Of a DNA stretch of 64,000 bases, positions 11,835-21,833 are shown piece after piece. How positions within the stretch are numbered: the first letter of the stretch is position 1; the number at the start of each line of letters is the position of its first letter. The stretch is from Burkholderiaceae bacterium (GTDB lineage: Bacteria; Pseudomonadota; Gammaproteobacteria; Burkholderiales; Burkholderiaceae_C): assembly GCA_016790515.1 (NCBI GenBank), contig JAEUOY010000036.1, forward strand, positions 1-64,000, given 5' to 3'. The notes beneath the pieces were generated by a model. It searched no databases. It was not told the origin of the DNA and was given only the letters and a program-made list of their open reading frames with translations. Made by a program: the position numbers and the translations under genes.

Positions 11835-13127
11835 TCAAGTCGACGCCGTCGCGCTGCCGAAGCGGCGTTCGATGTAGTTCTCGACGATGCGGTGGAACTC
11901 CTGCGCGATGCCCTCGCCGCGCAGCGTCATCGCCTTCTGGCCGTCGATGAACACCGGCGCGGCCGGGGCCTCGCCGGTGCCGGGCAGGCTGATGCCGATG
12001 TCGGCATGCTTGCTCTCGCCGGGGCCGTTGACGATGCAGCCCATCACCGCGAGCTTCAGGTTCTCGACGCCCGGGTACTTGCTCTTCCAGACCGGCATCA
12101 TCGCGCGCAGGTGGTCGTCGATCTGCTTGGCCAGCTCCTGGAAGGTGGTGCTGGTGGTGCGGCCGCAGCCCGGGCAGGCGGTGACGCTGGGGTTGAAGTT
12201 GCGCAGCCCCAGTGCCTGCAGGATCTCGAGCGCGACCACCACCTCCTGGGTGCGCGGCTCGCCCGGCTGCGGCGTCAGGCTGACGCGGATCGTGTCGCCG
12301 ATGCCCTGCTGCAGCAACTGGCCCAGCGCGACCGCCGAGGCCACCGTGCCCTTGGTGCCCATGCCGGCCTCGGTCAGTCCCAGGTGCAGCGGGTAATCGC
12401 AGCGCCGGGCCAGGGCCTGGTAGACCGTGATCAGGTCCTGCACGCCGCTGACCTTGCAGCTGATGATGATCTGGTCGGGCGACATGCCGAGCTCCTGCGC
12501 CCAGTCGGCCGACTGCAGCGCCGACTGCACCAGTGCCTGGTACATCACCGGCTTGGCGTCCCAGGGCTCGGCGCGGCGGGCGTTGTCGTCCATCAGCCGG
12601 GCCAGCAGCTCCTGGTCGAGGCTGCCCCAGTTGACGCCGATGCGCACCGGCTTGTCGTGGCGGCAGGCGGCCTCGATCATCTGCGCGAACTGGCGGTCGC
12701 GCTTCTGGCCCTTGCCGACGTTGCCGGGGTTGATGCGGTACTTGCTGAGCGCCGCGGCGCAGTCGGGGTACTCGGTCAGCAGCGTGTGGCCGTTGTAGTG
12801 GAAGTCGCCGATCAGCGGCACCGCGACGCCCATGCGGTCGAGCTGCTCGCGGATCGCCGGCACCGCCTTGGCCGCCTCGGGCGTGTTGACGGTGATGCGC
12901 ACCAGCTCCGAGCCGGCCTGCGCCAGCTCCTTGACCTGGATCGCGGTCTCGATCACGTCGACGGTGTCGGTGTTGGTCATCGACTGCACCCGCACCGGCG
13001 CATCGCCGCCGACGGTGACCACCTGGTCGCCCCAGACCACCCGGGCCTGGCGCGAGCGGCGCGCGGCCGGCAGCACGGGCGTGATCGGCTGGGCGTCGTC
13101 GCAGTCGTCTGGAAGGGGTGCGGTCAT
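11835..13127 (-). CDS. ispG: 4-hydroxy-3-methylbut-2-enyl diphosphate synthase IspG
   Basis: IspG (GcpE) is the [4Fe-4S] enzyme that reduces methylerythritol cyclodiphosphate in the MEP isoprenoid pathway. The 430-residue product has a TIM-barrel N-terminal part and the C-terminal cluster ligands CPGC and the cysteine of [10 protein letters not shown]. The open frame extends far upstream into rodZ; I chose the ATG at 13127 ([10 protein letters not shown]), overlapping the rodZ stop as ATGA. Length fits the betaproteobacterial form. Confidence 0.96.
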   Translation of the reverse strand: MTAPLPDDCDDAQPITPVLPAARRSRQARVVWGDQVVTVGGDAPVRVQSMTNTDTVDVIETAIQVKELAQAGSELVRITVNTPEAAKAVPAIREQLDRMGVAVPLIGDFHYNGHTLLTEYPDCAAALSKYRINPGNVGKGQKRDRQFAQMIEAACRHDKPVRIGVNWGSLDQELLARLMDDNARRAEPWDAKPVMYQALVQSALQSADWAQELGMSPDQIIISCKVSGVQDLITVYQALARRCDYPLHLGLTEAGMGTKGTVASAVALGQLLQQGIGDTIRVSLTPQPGEPRTQEVVVALEILQALGLRNFNPSVTACPGCGRTTSTTFQELAKQIDDHLRAMMPVWKSKYPGVENLKLAVMGCIVNGPGESKHADIGISLPGTGEAPAAPVFIDGQKAMTLRGEGIAQEFHRIVENYIERRFGSATAST

Positions 13128-14008
13128 GGCAGCGTGAGGTTCGCGATGTTGTTGCGGGCGATGGACTTCAGGTCCACCGGCTGGCCGCGCCAGCTGAGCT
13201 CGGTGCCGCTGGCATTGCCGATTCTCAGGCGCAGCGGCGGCGTGGCGGTCAATGCCACCGTCTCGCCCGCGGGCACCAGCCGTTCCATCTGCGTCTGGCC
13301 GCCGCCATCGACCACCTGCACCCAGGTGGTCTGGACCGCGCGCAGCACCAGCGCGTCGCCAGCGGCACTGGCGGCCGTTGCGGCCGCCGACGCCGCTGCA
13401 GGGGCCGCAGGGGCCGCGCCGGCAGCGGCGCCGGGCACGGCCGAGGCCGGCGCTTCGGGCGCAGCGGCGGCGGCCGGCTCGCCGGCCTCCGGCACCGAGG
13501 CCGCCGGGGCGGCGGGCGGCATCACCGGCATCGGCGTCGCATCGGCGGCCGGCGACGAGCCGCCGACCACCGACACCGAAGGCACCAGCACGAAGGCCGC
13601 GGCGGCCACCAGCAGGAAGGCCACGATCCACAGCACCGGGTGCCGCCAGGGCAGCCAAACCGTCGGGTCGATCCGGCCGGGGCGCTCGCGAAACGGCGTG
13701 TTCAGGCCCGAATCGACCCGCGCCAGCCCGGTGTCGGGGGTGTCCGGCAACTGCGCCAGCACCGGCGCCGGGTCGATCTTCAGCACCCGGCAGAGGGTCA
13801 GCGCCAGCGCGCGGGTGAAGGCGGCGTCGGGCAGTTCGCCGTAGCGACCGGCCTCCAGTGCCTCCAGCTTGGCCGGCGGCAGCTTGATCGAGGCCGCCAG
13901 CGCGGCGATGTGCAGACCCTGGCGCTGCCGCGCCTCGCGCAACAAGGCGCCGGCACCGGCCGCCGGTGCCGCGGCGCGGGCCTCGTCGTCGGCCGTTGCA
14001 TCAGCCAT
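13124..14008 (-). CDS. rodZ: RodZ-like helix-turn-helix membrane protein
   Basis: The product has an N-terminal HTH_25 domain (about residues 20-85), a basic segment, one membrane helix at about 124-143 ([19 protein letters not shown]), a long Ala/Pro linker, and a C-terminal DUF4115 domain (about 215-294, beginning [11 protein letters not shown]). That is the RodZ architecture, a cytoskeletal adaptor that anchors MreB and supports rod shape. The ATG at 14008 overlaps the end of pilW by eight bases. The order pilW-rodZ-ispG is widely conserved. The linker is unusually alanine-rich, as expected at this G+C level. Confidence 0.9.
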   Translation of the reverse strand: MADATADDEARAAAPAAGAGALLREARQRQGLHIAALAASIKLPPAKLEALEAGRYGELPDAAFTRALALTLCRVLKIDPAPVLAQLPDTPDTGLARVDSGLNTPFRERPGRIDPTVWLPWRHPVLWIVAFLLVAAAAFVLVPSVSVVGGSSPAADATPMPVMPPAAPAASVPEAGEPAAAAAPEAPASAVPGAAAGAAPAAPAAASAAATAASAAGDALVLRAVQTTWVQVVDGGGQTQMERLVPAGETVALTATPPLRLRIGNASGTELSWRGQPVDLKSIARNNIANLTLP

Positions 14009-14842
14009 CGAAACGCCCGCGCTCGTACAGCGCGGCCTCCGGGGATTGCGGGAAGCCCTGTCGCAAGCGCTCGCCGAGCACGCGCGCCGAGGACTCCTGG
14101 CCGAGCCGGCGCTCGATGCGCAGGGCCAGCCACAGCGACTGCGCATTGACGTTGGCCGGCGTGTCGTTGACGCGGCCGATGTAGAAGCGGGCGCGCTCGA
14201 AATCGCCGCGCTGGTACAGCACTTCCGCCAGGTTGATGCCGGTGCTCGGGTTGGCCGGGTCCAGCTCGTAGGCGCGCATCAGCGCCGCCTCGGCCTCGGC
14301 CCACTGGCCGTTGCGCCCGTAGCAGACGCCGCGCGCCAGCTGCGTGCGGGCGACTTCGCGGTACTGCGGGATCGCCAGCGCCGCCGAGAACTGCGCCTGG
14401 GACTCGGCAAACCGGTTGCGCAGGCAGAGGTACCAGGCCTGGTTGTGCCGGGCCGCGCCGTCGTTCGGGTTCAGCTGCAAGGCCCGGGCGAAGCTCTCCT
14501 CGGCCAGCCGGTCCTCGTTCATCGCGGCGTAGATCAGCCCCCGCAGGTTGTAGGCCTCGGCCAGGTCGGGCTTGGCGGCGATCGACAGCTTGACCTCGTC
14601 GAGCGCGGTGTCGAGCTGGCCGCGCGAGAAGTAGGCGCTGGCGAGCTCCAGCCGCACCCGCGCCCGGCGCTCGACCTCGCTCGGGTCGGACGACGGCGCG
14701 CTGACCTTGAACGGCTCGGCCGCCAGCGTCGGCGGTCCGCTGGTCGAACTGGTGCTGCTGGCACAGCCGGCCAGCAGCGCCGCGGCCAGGACGGCCAGCG
14801 CGGCCACCGGCCAGCCAGCGCTGCAGCCGAGGCGGGCCAGGG

Positions 14843-14846
<4 letters not shown>
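14001..14846 (-). CDS. pilW: PilW/PilF type IV pilus biogenesis lipoprotein
   Basis: PilW (PilF) is the outer-membrane pilotin that helps assemble the PilQ secretin of type IV pili. The 281-residue product has a signal ending in LLAGC (lipid-modified cysteine near residue 28), then about six TPR repeats, for example residues 70-170 with [20 protein letters not shown]. The start at 14846 overlaps the rlmN stop as ATGA; the open frame extends upstream only as antisense-type sequence. No other pilus gene is in the window except the distant fimV. Confidence 0.93.
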
Positions 14847-15985
<1,139 letters not shown>

Positions 15986-16035
15986 GGTCGAGGGGAGCGA
16001 AGTCGTGCCGCCAGCAGGTGCCGTCGCCGCCGCGA

Positions 16036-16473
16036 TCAGCGGCTGTAGACGTTCATGCCGGGAAAGAAGAACGCCACCTCGACCGCCGCGGTCTCCGGCG
16101 CGTCCGAGCCGTGTACGGCGTTGGCGTCGATCGAGTCGGCGAAATCGGCTCGGATCGTGCCCTTGTCGGCCTTCTTCGGGTCGGTGGCACCCATCAGCTC
16201 GCGATTCTTGGCGATCGCACCCGCGCCCTCGAGCACCTGGATCATCACCGGGCCGGAGATCATGAACTCGACCAGGTCCTTGAAGAACGGGCGCGCCTTG
16301 TGCACCGCGTAGAAGGCCTCGGCCTCGCGGCGCGACAGGTGCGCCATCTTCGCGGCGACGACCTTCAGACCGGCGGCCTCGAAGCGGGCGTAGATCTGGC
16401 CGATGACGTTCTTCGCCACGGCGTCGGGCTTGATGATCGAGAGCGTGCGTTCGACGGGAGCGGAATCGGCCAT
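16036..16473 (-). CDS. ndk: Nucleoside diphosphate kinase
   Basis: Ndk equalises nucleoside triphosphate pools by transferring phosphate through an active-site histidine. The 145-residue product carries NAVHGSD with the phosphorylated histidine at residue 121 and the nucleotide-binding [10 protein letters not shown] at the N-terminus. It is about four residues longer than the usual form at the N-terminus. A strong AGGAGA ribosome-binding site and a TAGAAT hexamer lie upstream, so it can be transcribed independently of rluB. Confidence 0.97.
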   Translation of the reverse strand: MADSAPVERTLSIIKPDAVAKNVIGQIYARFEAAGLKVVAAKMAHLSRREAEAFYAVHKARPFFKDLVEFMISGPVMIQVLEGAGAIAKNRELMGATDPKKADKGTIRADFADSIDANAVHGSDAPETAAVEVAFFFPGMNVYSR

Positions 16474-16514
16474 GAAAAGTTCTCCTGAATCAATGACTTG
16501 AAGACAAACTGCGC

Positions 16515-16520
16515 ATTCTA
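16515..16520 (-). promoter_or_regulatory. Candidate -10 box for ndk
   Basis: The minus strand reads TAGAAT here, five of six bases of the sigma70 -10 consensus, in an unusually AT-rich patch 41 bases upstream of the ndk ATG. No good -35 hexamer is visible at 16-18 bases, so this is a partial promoter call. Confidence 0.45.
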
Positions 16521-16564
16521 GCGCGCTTCTCCGGCAGGACTTGCCCGACCGTGCCGCCGCGCGC

Positions 16565-16606
16565 TGCGATCAGCGCCCGCCGCCATTGCGATCAGCGCCC
16601 GCCGCC
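16565..16606 (-). repeat. 20-bp direct repeat across the rluB stop
   Basis: Two identical 20-bp copies, 16565-16584 and 16587-16606, occur with period 22. On the minus strand each reads GGCGGCGGGCGCTGATCGCA. The copy read first supplies the last codons and the stop of rluB; the second lies just after it. This looks like a local tandem duplication in the glycine/arginine-rich tail. Confidence 0.85.
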
Positions 16607-18790
16607 GCGGCGACCACCCCCGCCGCCGCGCCGGCCTCCGCCGCCGCCGTGGCCCTGGAACTTGCGCACGAAGGCATCGGCGCCGATGTAGCCCAGCGAG
16701 GTCTTCATCGGATCGGGCTGGCCGCCGCCGGCGCCACCGCCACCGCCCTTGCGGCCGCCGCCGCCTCCGCCGCCACCGCCGCCGAAGCCCTTGGACTTCT
16801 GCACGAAGCGCTTGTCGTAGGTCTGCTCCAGCGGGTTCGGGATCGGCCCGTCCTCGGGGATCTCGCGCCGCGGCGCGCGCGCCTCGCGGATCGCCCGCTT
16901 GTCGAAGGTCTGCATCAGCGGGTTGGGGATCGCCGCGAAGTTCTCGTTCTCGATTTCGCCGTCGAGCATCGGCGGGCGCGGCGCGCGATCCCGACGTTCG
17001 GGGCGGTCGGGGCGGTCGGGGCCGCGCTTGCCCGTCGCGGGGCCGCGGTCGGCGCGTTGCGGCGGCGGGCCGCTGCGGCGCTCGTTGCCTCCCCGGTTCG
17101 GACCCTGGGCCTGACCCTGGCCATCCCGCGGCGCGCGCGGTCCGGCGCTGCCCGGGTCGCGGCCGCCGCCGGCCAGGCGCCTCACCTCGCGCACCTCGGC
17201 CTCGGAGAGGTCGACGAAGGCGGCGCGCTTCAGGCCGCGCGGCAGCACCACGCAGCCGTAGCGGATGCGGATCAGCCGGCTGACGCCCAGCCCGACCTTG
17301 TCGAACAGCTTGCGCACCTCGCGGTTGCGGCCTTCGGTGATCACCACCCGGTACCAGTGGTTGACGCCCTCGCCGCCACCGTCCTCGATCGACTTGAACG
17401 AGGCCCGCTGGCCGTCGATGTCGACGCCTTCGAGCAGCCGCGCCCTGGCCTCGGCTTCGAGCGTGCCGAGCACGCGCACCGCGTACTCGCGCTCGACGCC
17501 GAAGCGCGGGTGCATCAGCTGGTTGGCCAGTTCGCCGGAGTTGGTGAACAGCAGCAGGCCCTCGGTGTTGATGTCGAGCCGGCCGACCGACTGCCACTTG
17601 CCGTGCGGCAGCCGCGGCAGGCGGCGGAACACCGTCGGCCGGTGCTGCGGATCGTCGTGGGTGACGACCTCGCCGACCGGCTTGTGGTAGGCGATGATGC
17701 GTGGCGGCGGCGGCGCGATGCGCACCTTGATCTGCCGGCCGGCGACGCTGATGCGGTCGCCGAACGAGATGCGCTGGCCGGTGTGGGCGACCTGGCCGTT
17801 GACCATCACCTGGCCCTCGGCGATCAGCTCTTCCATGTCGCGGCGCGAGCCGATGCCGGCCTGCGCCAGCACCTTGTGCAGCTTGGGCGCGTCGGGCTCG
17901 GCAGCCAGCACCCGCTTCTCGGGCTCGGCCGGCGCGCCGGCGTCGGACGGCTCGGCGTCGTAGTCGCCGGCCAGCACCGCGGCGAAGGTCTCGCCGGCGT
18001 CCAGCGGCGCGGCGGGTGGCGCTTCGGCAGCCGGCGCGGCCTCGTCGTCGTCGCCGTCGTCGTCGCCGGGCGTTGCGGTGACGACCAGCACCGGGCCGTC
18101 GTCGACCGCCGTGCCGTCCTCGCGCAGCGCCTTGTCGGCGCCGCCGCGGCGCCCGCGCCGACGATTGCGGTTGCGCTTGCGCACGCCCTCGCCTTCGCCC
18201 GCACCGGGAGCGACCGCTTCGCCTGCGGCCGCCGCAGCGTCGGGCTCGGCGGCTGGCGTCACGGCTTCGGCGACCATGGGCTCGGCGGGCCGACGCGCCG
18301 CGGCAGCCTCGGCGCCAGGCAGCGGCGGCGCCGGCATCGGCTCGGCCGCCGGCTTCGGCTCGGCCGCCGGCATCGGCTCGGCCGCTGGCGCCGGCGGCGC
18401 GGCGCTGGCCGCAGCCGACGTGGAGGCGTCGGCCGTTGCGGCCGCCGCTTCGGCCCCCGCGGCCGCCGCGCGGCGGCGCGGCCGCGGCGCCTTGGCCGCC
18501 GGGGCCTCAGGCGCGGACTCGTCGGCGGCCGGGGCGACCGTCGTCGCAGCCTCGGCGCCCTCGCCTGCCGCAGTGGCCGCCACGGGCTTGCGGCGGCTGC
18601 GCCTGGGCTTGGCGGGTTCGTCGGCGGCGGGCGCCTCGACGCCGGCCTCGACGGCCTCGATCCCCGGTGCCTCGGCCACCGGCGCAGCGGACGCGCGCTT
18701 GCGGCGCGGCTTCGGCGCGGGCTCGGCGTCGCCGGGCGGCGCGGCGACCGGCAGGTCGGACGGGGGCAGATCGTGGTCTTGCGTGTTCAT
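16592..18790 (-). CDS. rluB: 23S rRNA pseudouridine synthase RluB with long disordered tails
   Basis: RluB converts a uridine of 23S rRNA helix 80 (position 2605 in E. coli numbering) to pseudouridine. In the 732-residue product the conserved enzyme is only about residues 302-541: an S4 domain ([19 protein letters not shown]) and the catalytic block [19 protein letters not shown] with the nucleophilic aspartate. The first ~300 residues are Ala/Pro/Glu-rich with basic clusters, including a run [14 protein letters not shown] near residue 200. The last ~190 are Gly/Arg-rich, with RGG-like repeats around an island [19 protein letters not shown]. Typical RluB is near 300 residues, so both tails are unusual. 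The ATG overlaps the scpB stop. Confidence 0.93.
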   Translation of the reverse strand: MNTQDHDLPPSDLPVAAPPGDAEPAPKPRRKRASAAPVAEAPGIEAVEAGVEAPAADEPAKPRRSRRKPVAATAAGEGAEAATTVAPAADESAPEAPAAKAPRPRRRAAAAGAEAAAATADASTSAAASAAPPAPAAEPMPAAEPKPAAEPMPAPPLPGAEAAAARRPAEPMVAEAVTPAAEPDAAAAAGEAVAPGAGEGEGVRKRNRNRRRGRRGGADKALREDGTAVDDGPVLVVTATPGDDDGDDDEAAPAAEAPPAAPLDAGETFAAVLAGDYDAEPSDAGAPAEPEKRVLAAEPDAPKLHKVLAQAGIGSRRDMEELIAEGQVMVNGQVAHTGQRISFGDRISVAGRQIKVRIAPPPPRIIAYHKPVGEVVTHDDPQHRPTVFRRLPRLPHGKWQSVGRLDINTEGLLLFTNSGELANQLMHPRFGVEREYAVRVLGTLEAEARARLLEGVDIDGQRASFKSIEDGGGEGVNHWYRVVITEGRNREVRKLFDKVGLGVSRLIRIRYGCVVLPRGLKRAAFVDLSEAEVREVRRLAGGGRDPGSAGPRAPRDGQGQAQGPNRGGNERRSGPPPQRADRGPATGKRGPDRPDRPERRDRAPRPPMLDGEIENENFAAIPNPLMQTFDKRAIREARAPRREIPEDGPIPNPLEQTYDKRFVQKSKGFGGGGGGGGGGRKGGGGGAGGGQPDPMKTSLGYIGADAFVRKFQGHGGGGGRRGGGGGRRGGGR

Positions 18791-19482
18791 GCGTGCGCAG
18801 CGGGGGTGGAATCGTCGGGCGCCAGCATCGGGGCCGGCGCGGCGGGATCGGCCGACAGATCGGCCGAGGCGGTGTCTTCGGCCGGCTCGGCCAGCGGCAG
18901 CGGCGACTGGACGTCCTGGTCGAGCAGCGAGGGCTGGGCGGCCGAGCCGGGGTCGAACACCGCCGCGGTCGGCGGGCCCTCGAGCGCCGGCAGCTGGTCG
19001 AGGCTGGCCAGGCCCAGGTCGTCGAGGAACTGGCGGGTGGTGGCGTACAAGGCCGGCCGGCCCGGCGCCTCGCGGTAGCCGATGGCCTCGATCCAGCCGC
19101 GCTCCTCGAGCTGCTTGACGATCTGGCTGGACACCGTGACGCCGCGGATGTCCTCGATGTCGCCGCGCGTCACCGGCTGACGGTAGGCGATGATCGCCAG
19201 CGTCTCCATCGCCGCGCGCGAATAGCGCGGCGGCTTCTCGGGGTGCAGCCGGTCGAGGTACTCGCGCATCTCGGGCCGGCTCTGGAAGCGCCAGCCCGAG
19301 GCCAGCGCGACCAGTTCGACGCCGCGGCCCTCCCAGTCGCGCACCAGTTCGTCGAGCAGCGATCGCAGCGTGTCGGCACCGACCTGCTCGTCGAACAGGC
19401 TGCGCATCTCGCGCAGCGGCATCGGCTGCTGGGCGCAGATCAGCGCGGTCTCGAGGACACGCTTGGCCTCGTCAGTGTTCAT
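18787..19482 (-). CDS. scpB: Segregation and condensation protein ScpB
   Basis: ScpB is the winged-helix dimer that, with ScpA, bridges the Smc chromosome-condensing complex. The product has tandem winged-helix domains from about residue 8 to 165 (for instance [22 protein letters not shown], split by a helix) and an acidic, variable tail of about 60 residues. I chose the ATG at 19482 because AGAGG precedes it closely; the frame extends upstream for 16 residues without support. No scpA is visible in the window. rluB follows with ATGA overlap. Confidence 0.94.
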   Translation of the reverse strand: MNTDEAKRVLETALICAQQPMPLREMRSLFDEQVGADTLRSLLDELVRDWEGRGVELVALASGWRFQSRPEMREYLDRLHPEKPPRYSRAAMETLAIIAYRQPVTRGDIEDIRGVTVSSQIVKQLEERGWIEAIGYREAPGRPALYATTRQFLDDLGLASLDQLPALEGPPTAAVFDPGSAAQPSLLDQDVQSPLPLAEPAEDTASADLSADPAAPAPMLAPDDSTPAAHA

Positions 19483-19844
19483 GAACCTCTGTTCATCGGT
19501 GGCCGTCGTCGGGCGGCGGCGCGGGTGCAACGCATCGTTCGGAGGGACCGGTCGGTGGCCTGTCGCGCGGTCTTGCCTGGCCCCGAGCCGCGGTCTTCAG
19601 GCGCCTTGTGGACGGCTGGGCACGTTGACTCTGAGGGCCCGGGCGCCAGGCTTTTCGCCACGGCACGCCGCTTTACCCCGGGGGAACCCGGTGCGCAGAC
19701 TCTGCGCGCCTGGGCCTTGCCGCAGACCGCTTCGGCCTGCCTGTCTGGAGATACCCCCAGGGCGGGATGTCACATCCACCGCCCTCGGCATCCGCCACGG
19801 GCCGCATTGTAGCCCCGGATCGGACTGCCAGCCGGCGCCTTGTG
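19483..19844 (-). other. Structured intergenic region, possible non-coding RNA
   Basis: No credible coding frame occurs in these 362 bases between rluD and scpB. They are packed with strong inverted repeats: 19759-19785 (AGGGCG with CGCCCT, plus an inner 5-bp stem), 19722-19740 (7-bp stem, intact only with a G-U pair on the minus strand), 19691-19709, and 19678-19691 (CCGGG/CCCGG with a GGAA loop on the plus strand). A longer-range pairing joins 19646-19651 to 19708-19713. On the minus strand a TACAAT hexamer at 19806-19811 sits just upstream, though without a good -35. Together this suggests a folded transcript of about 150-200 bases. I do not recognise the family and the strand is uncertain. 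Confidence 0.45.
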
Positions 19845-20885
19845 TCAGCCTGGCACAACAAGAGCCCAGGCCGCGGCCAGGTCGGCCGGCAACGGCGCCT
19901 CGAAGGCGCAGGCCCGACCATCGCCCGGGTGGCTGAATGCCAGCTCGGCGGCATGCAGGGCCTGGCGCGACAGCCCCAGCAACGGCCGGCCGCCGTAAAG
20001 CGCGTCGGCGACCAGCGGATGGCCCTTCGAGGCCAGGTGGACCCGGATCTGGTGCGTGCGCCCGGTGTGCAGCCGGCAGCGCAGCGCACTGACCGGGCTT
20101 TCGGCCGGGCCGCCCGATGGGGCGGCGGCAGCGGGCTCCCAGACCGCCAGCCGTTCGACATCGGTGCGCGCGGGCTTGCCGCCGGCGACCACCGCCATGC
20201 GCAGCCGCGACACCGGGTCGCGGCCGATCGGCGCGTCGATGCTCGCCTGCGCCCAGGGCACCCGGCCATGCGCCAGCGCAAGATAGAGGCGCCTGACCTC
20301 GCGCGCGGCGATCTGGCGCACCAGCGCGGTCATCGCCGGCAGCGTCTTGGCGACGACCATCAGGCCGCTGGTGTCCTTGTCGAGCCGGTGCACGATGCCC
20401 GCGCGCGGCAGCGCGGCAGCGCCGGCATGGTGTGCCAGCAGGCCATTGAGCAGCGTGCCCGACCAGTGGCCCGGCGCCGGGTGCACCACCAGCCCGGCCG
20501 GCTTGTCGATCACCAGCAGCTGCGAGTCCTCGTGCACCACCGCCAGCGTCATCGGCTCGGGCCGGAAGGCCAGGCTCTCGGCGGTGGGCAGCAGCGCGAC
20601 CTGCAGCACCTGGCCGGCCTTGAGCCTGCGCGACGCCGTGGCCTGCACCGCGTCGTCGACGCGCACCTGGCCGCGCACGATCAGCTGCTGCAGCCAGCTG
20701 CGCGAGAACTCGGGCGCCAGCGCCACCAGCACCTTGTCCAGGCGCAGCCCATGCTGAGCCGCGGCGACGACGCACTCGCGCGTCTCGACCTCGGTCTCGA
20801 CGGGGCTGTCGGTTTCGATCTCGGCGTCGGCCGCGGCGTCGTCAGGCGGGGCGACCGGGCGCGGTCTGCCGGGGGAGGCGCACAT
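19845..20885 (-). CDS. rluD: 23S rRNA pseudouridine synthase RluD
   Basis: RluD makes the pseudouridines of 23S rRNA helix 69 (1911, 1915 and 1917 in E. coli), which matter for ribosome assembly and release. The product is about 346 residues: an acidic N-terminal lead-in, an S4 domain (LRLDKVLVALAPEFSRSWLQ), and the catalytic block GIVHRLDKDTSGLMVVAK with the active aspartate. It is divergent from bamD, as in most proteobacteria. I set the start at the ATG at 20885 (MCASPGRPRP). The frame continues upstream through a histidine-rich stretch that is only the complement of the bamD repeat. Confidence 0.93.
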   Translation of the reverse strand: MCASPGRPRPVAPPDDAAADAEIETDSPVETEVETRECVVAAAQHGLRLDKVLVALAPEFSRSWLQQLIVRGQVRVDDAVQATASRRLKAGQVLQVALLPTAESLAFRPEPMTLAVVHEDSQLLVIDKPAGLVVHPAPGHWSGTLLNGLLAHHAGAAALPRAGIVHRLDKDTSGLMVVAKTLPAMTALVRQIAAREVRRLYLALAHGRVPWAQASIDAPIGRDPVSRLRMAVVAGGKPARTDVERLAVWEPAAAAPSGGPAESPVSALRCRLHTGRTHQIRVHLASKGHPLVADALYGGRPLLGLSRQALHAAELAFSHPGDGRACAFEAPLPADLAAAWALVVPG

Positions 20886-20971
20886 TAGAATCTTTGGCTT
20901 GGCAAGGATGCGTGGAAGGGTGCCGGCCCCCGGGCCGGCCAGACCGATGAGCTTGTTCGAGGTGATGCGCC

Positions 20972-21820
20972 GTGATGCGTGGTGATGGGCGTGGTGATGG
21001 GCGTGGTGATGGGCCCGGGTCCGCGGTTCGACAGCGGTCGCGGGGCAGCATGGCGGCGCTGCTCGTGGCCGCCGCATTGGCCGGCTGCGCCGCCAAGGGG
21101 CCGGAAGACCTGTCCGGCACGCCCGAGAAATTGTATGCAGATGCCAAGGAGGACATCGCCGCCGGCAGCTACGAGCGTGCGATCAAGACGCTCGAGCGGG
21201 TCGAAGGCAAGGCCACCGGCACCCTGCTGGCGCAGCAGGCGATGCTCGACCTGGCCTACGCCAAGTGGCGCAGCGGCGAGCGGGTGGAGGCCATCGCCGT
21301 GCTCGACCGCTTCATCAAGACCCACCCGTCGAGCCCGGCGATGGACTACGCGCTCTACATGAAGGGCGTGATCAACTTCAACGACAACATGGGGTTCCTC
21401 AGCGGCATCTCGCGGCAGAAGGTCTCCGAGCGCGACCAGCAGGCCTCGCGCGATTCGTACCAGGCCTTTGCCCAGCTGATCGAGCAATACCCCGATTCCA
21501 AGTACAGCGAGGACGCTCGGCTGCGCATGGACTACATCGTCAACGCGCTGGCCGAGTACGAGGTCCACGTCGCGCGCTACTACTACCGGCGGCAGGCCTT
21601 CGTCGCGGCCGTCAACCGGGCGCAGATCGCGGTGCGCGAGTACCAGCGCTCGCCGGCGGTCGAGGAGGCGCTCTACATCATGGCCGCCAGCTACGACAAG
21701 CTGGGCCTGCCGGTGCTGCGCGACGACGCCGAGCGGGTGCTGAAGGCCAACTACCCGGACACCCAGTTCTTCAAGAACGGCGTGCGCCTGCCCGACCGGG
21801 CCTGGTGGCAGTTCTGGTAG
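20972..21820 (+). CDS. bamD: Outer-membrane assembly lipoprotein BamD
   Basis: BamD (ComL) is the essential TPR lipoprotein that works with BamA. After a signal with hydrophobic MAALLVAAALAG and a lipobox cysteine, the mature part shows TPR-like repeats starting DLSGTPEKLYADAKEDIA, ending in a Trp-rich tail (RAWWQFW). The start is uncertain: GTG at 20972 followed directly by ATG at 20975 has GAGG nine bases upstream and gives a basic N-region; ATG at 21050 gives a very short signal with no basic residues. I prefer the upstream start. The first codons are a 12-bp tandem repeat encoding Gly-Asp-Gly-Arg units. Confidence 0.92.
   Translation: MMRGDGRGDGRGDGPGSAVRQRSRGSMAALLVAAALAGCAAKGPEDLSGTPEKLYADAKEDIAAGSYERAIKTLERVEGKATGTLLAQQAMLDLAYAKWRSGERVEAIAVLDRFIKTHPSSPAMDYALYMKGVINFNDNMGFLSGISRQKVSERDQQASRDSYQAFAQLIEQYPDSKYSEDARLRMDYIVNALAEYEVHVARYYYRRQAFVAAVNRAQIAVREYQRSPAVEEALYIMAASYDKLGLPVLRDDAERVLKANYPDTQFFKNGVRLPDRAWWQFW
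20981..21016 (+). repeat. 12-bp tandem repeat at the bamD start
   Basis: GGTGATGGGCGT occurs twice exactly (20981-20992, 20993-21004) followed by a third copy with two changes at its end (21005-21016). Further imperfect GTGATGCG units lie just before. The repeat falls in the first codons of bamD and, being 12 bp, keeps frame if copy number changes. Confidence 0.8.
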
Positions 21821-21833
21821 GCGGCGCAACGGC

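Noticed and set aside
13250..13560. Ala-rich region in rodZ as a possible frameshift
   Set aside because: Both flanking domains are in the same frame and the linker composition matches other Ala/Pro linkers in this genome.
10587..13844. A 1085-codon plus-strand open frame over hisS, ispG and rodZ
   Set aside because: Same pattern of low-complexity antisense sequence; the minus-strand genes explain the conservation.
19640..19760. Cobalamin riboswitch on the plus strand (GGGAA, GGTGCG and GGAGA resemble core elements)
   Set aside because: The GCCACTG element and a true B12 box are missing, spacing is too short, and no plus-strand gene follows before bamD more than 1 kb away.
19600..19800. 6S RNA, RNase P RNA, tmRNA or SRP RNA
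   Set aside because: None of the defining motifs are present, such as the RNase P GAGGAAAGTCC element, the tmRNA T-arm end or the SRP GGAAGCAGCC loop, and the fold looks multi-branched, not like one long 6S hairpin.
20886..21077. N-terminal extension of RluD rich in histidine (His-His-Ala repeats)
   Set aside because: It is the complement of the 12-bp repeat at the bamD start and has no family support.
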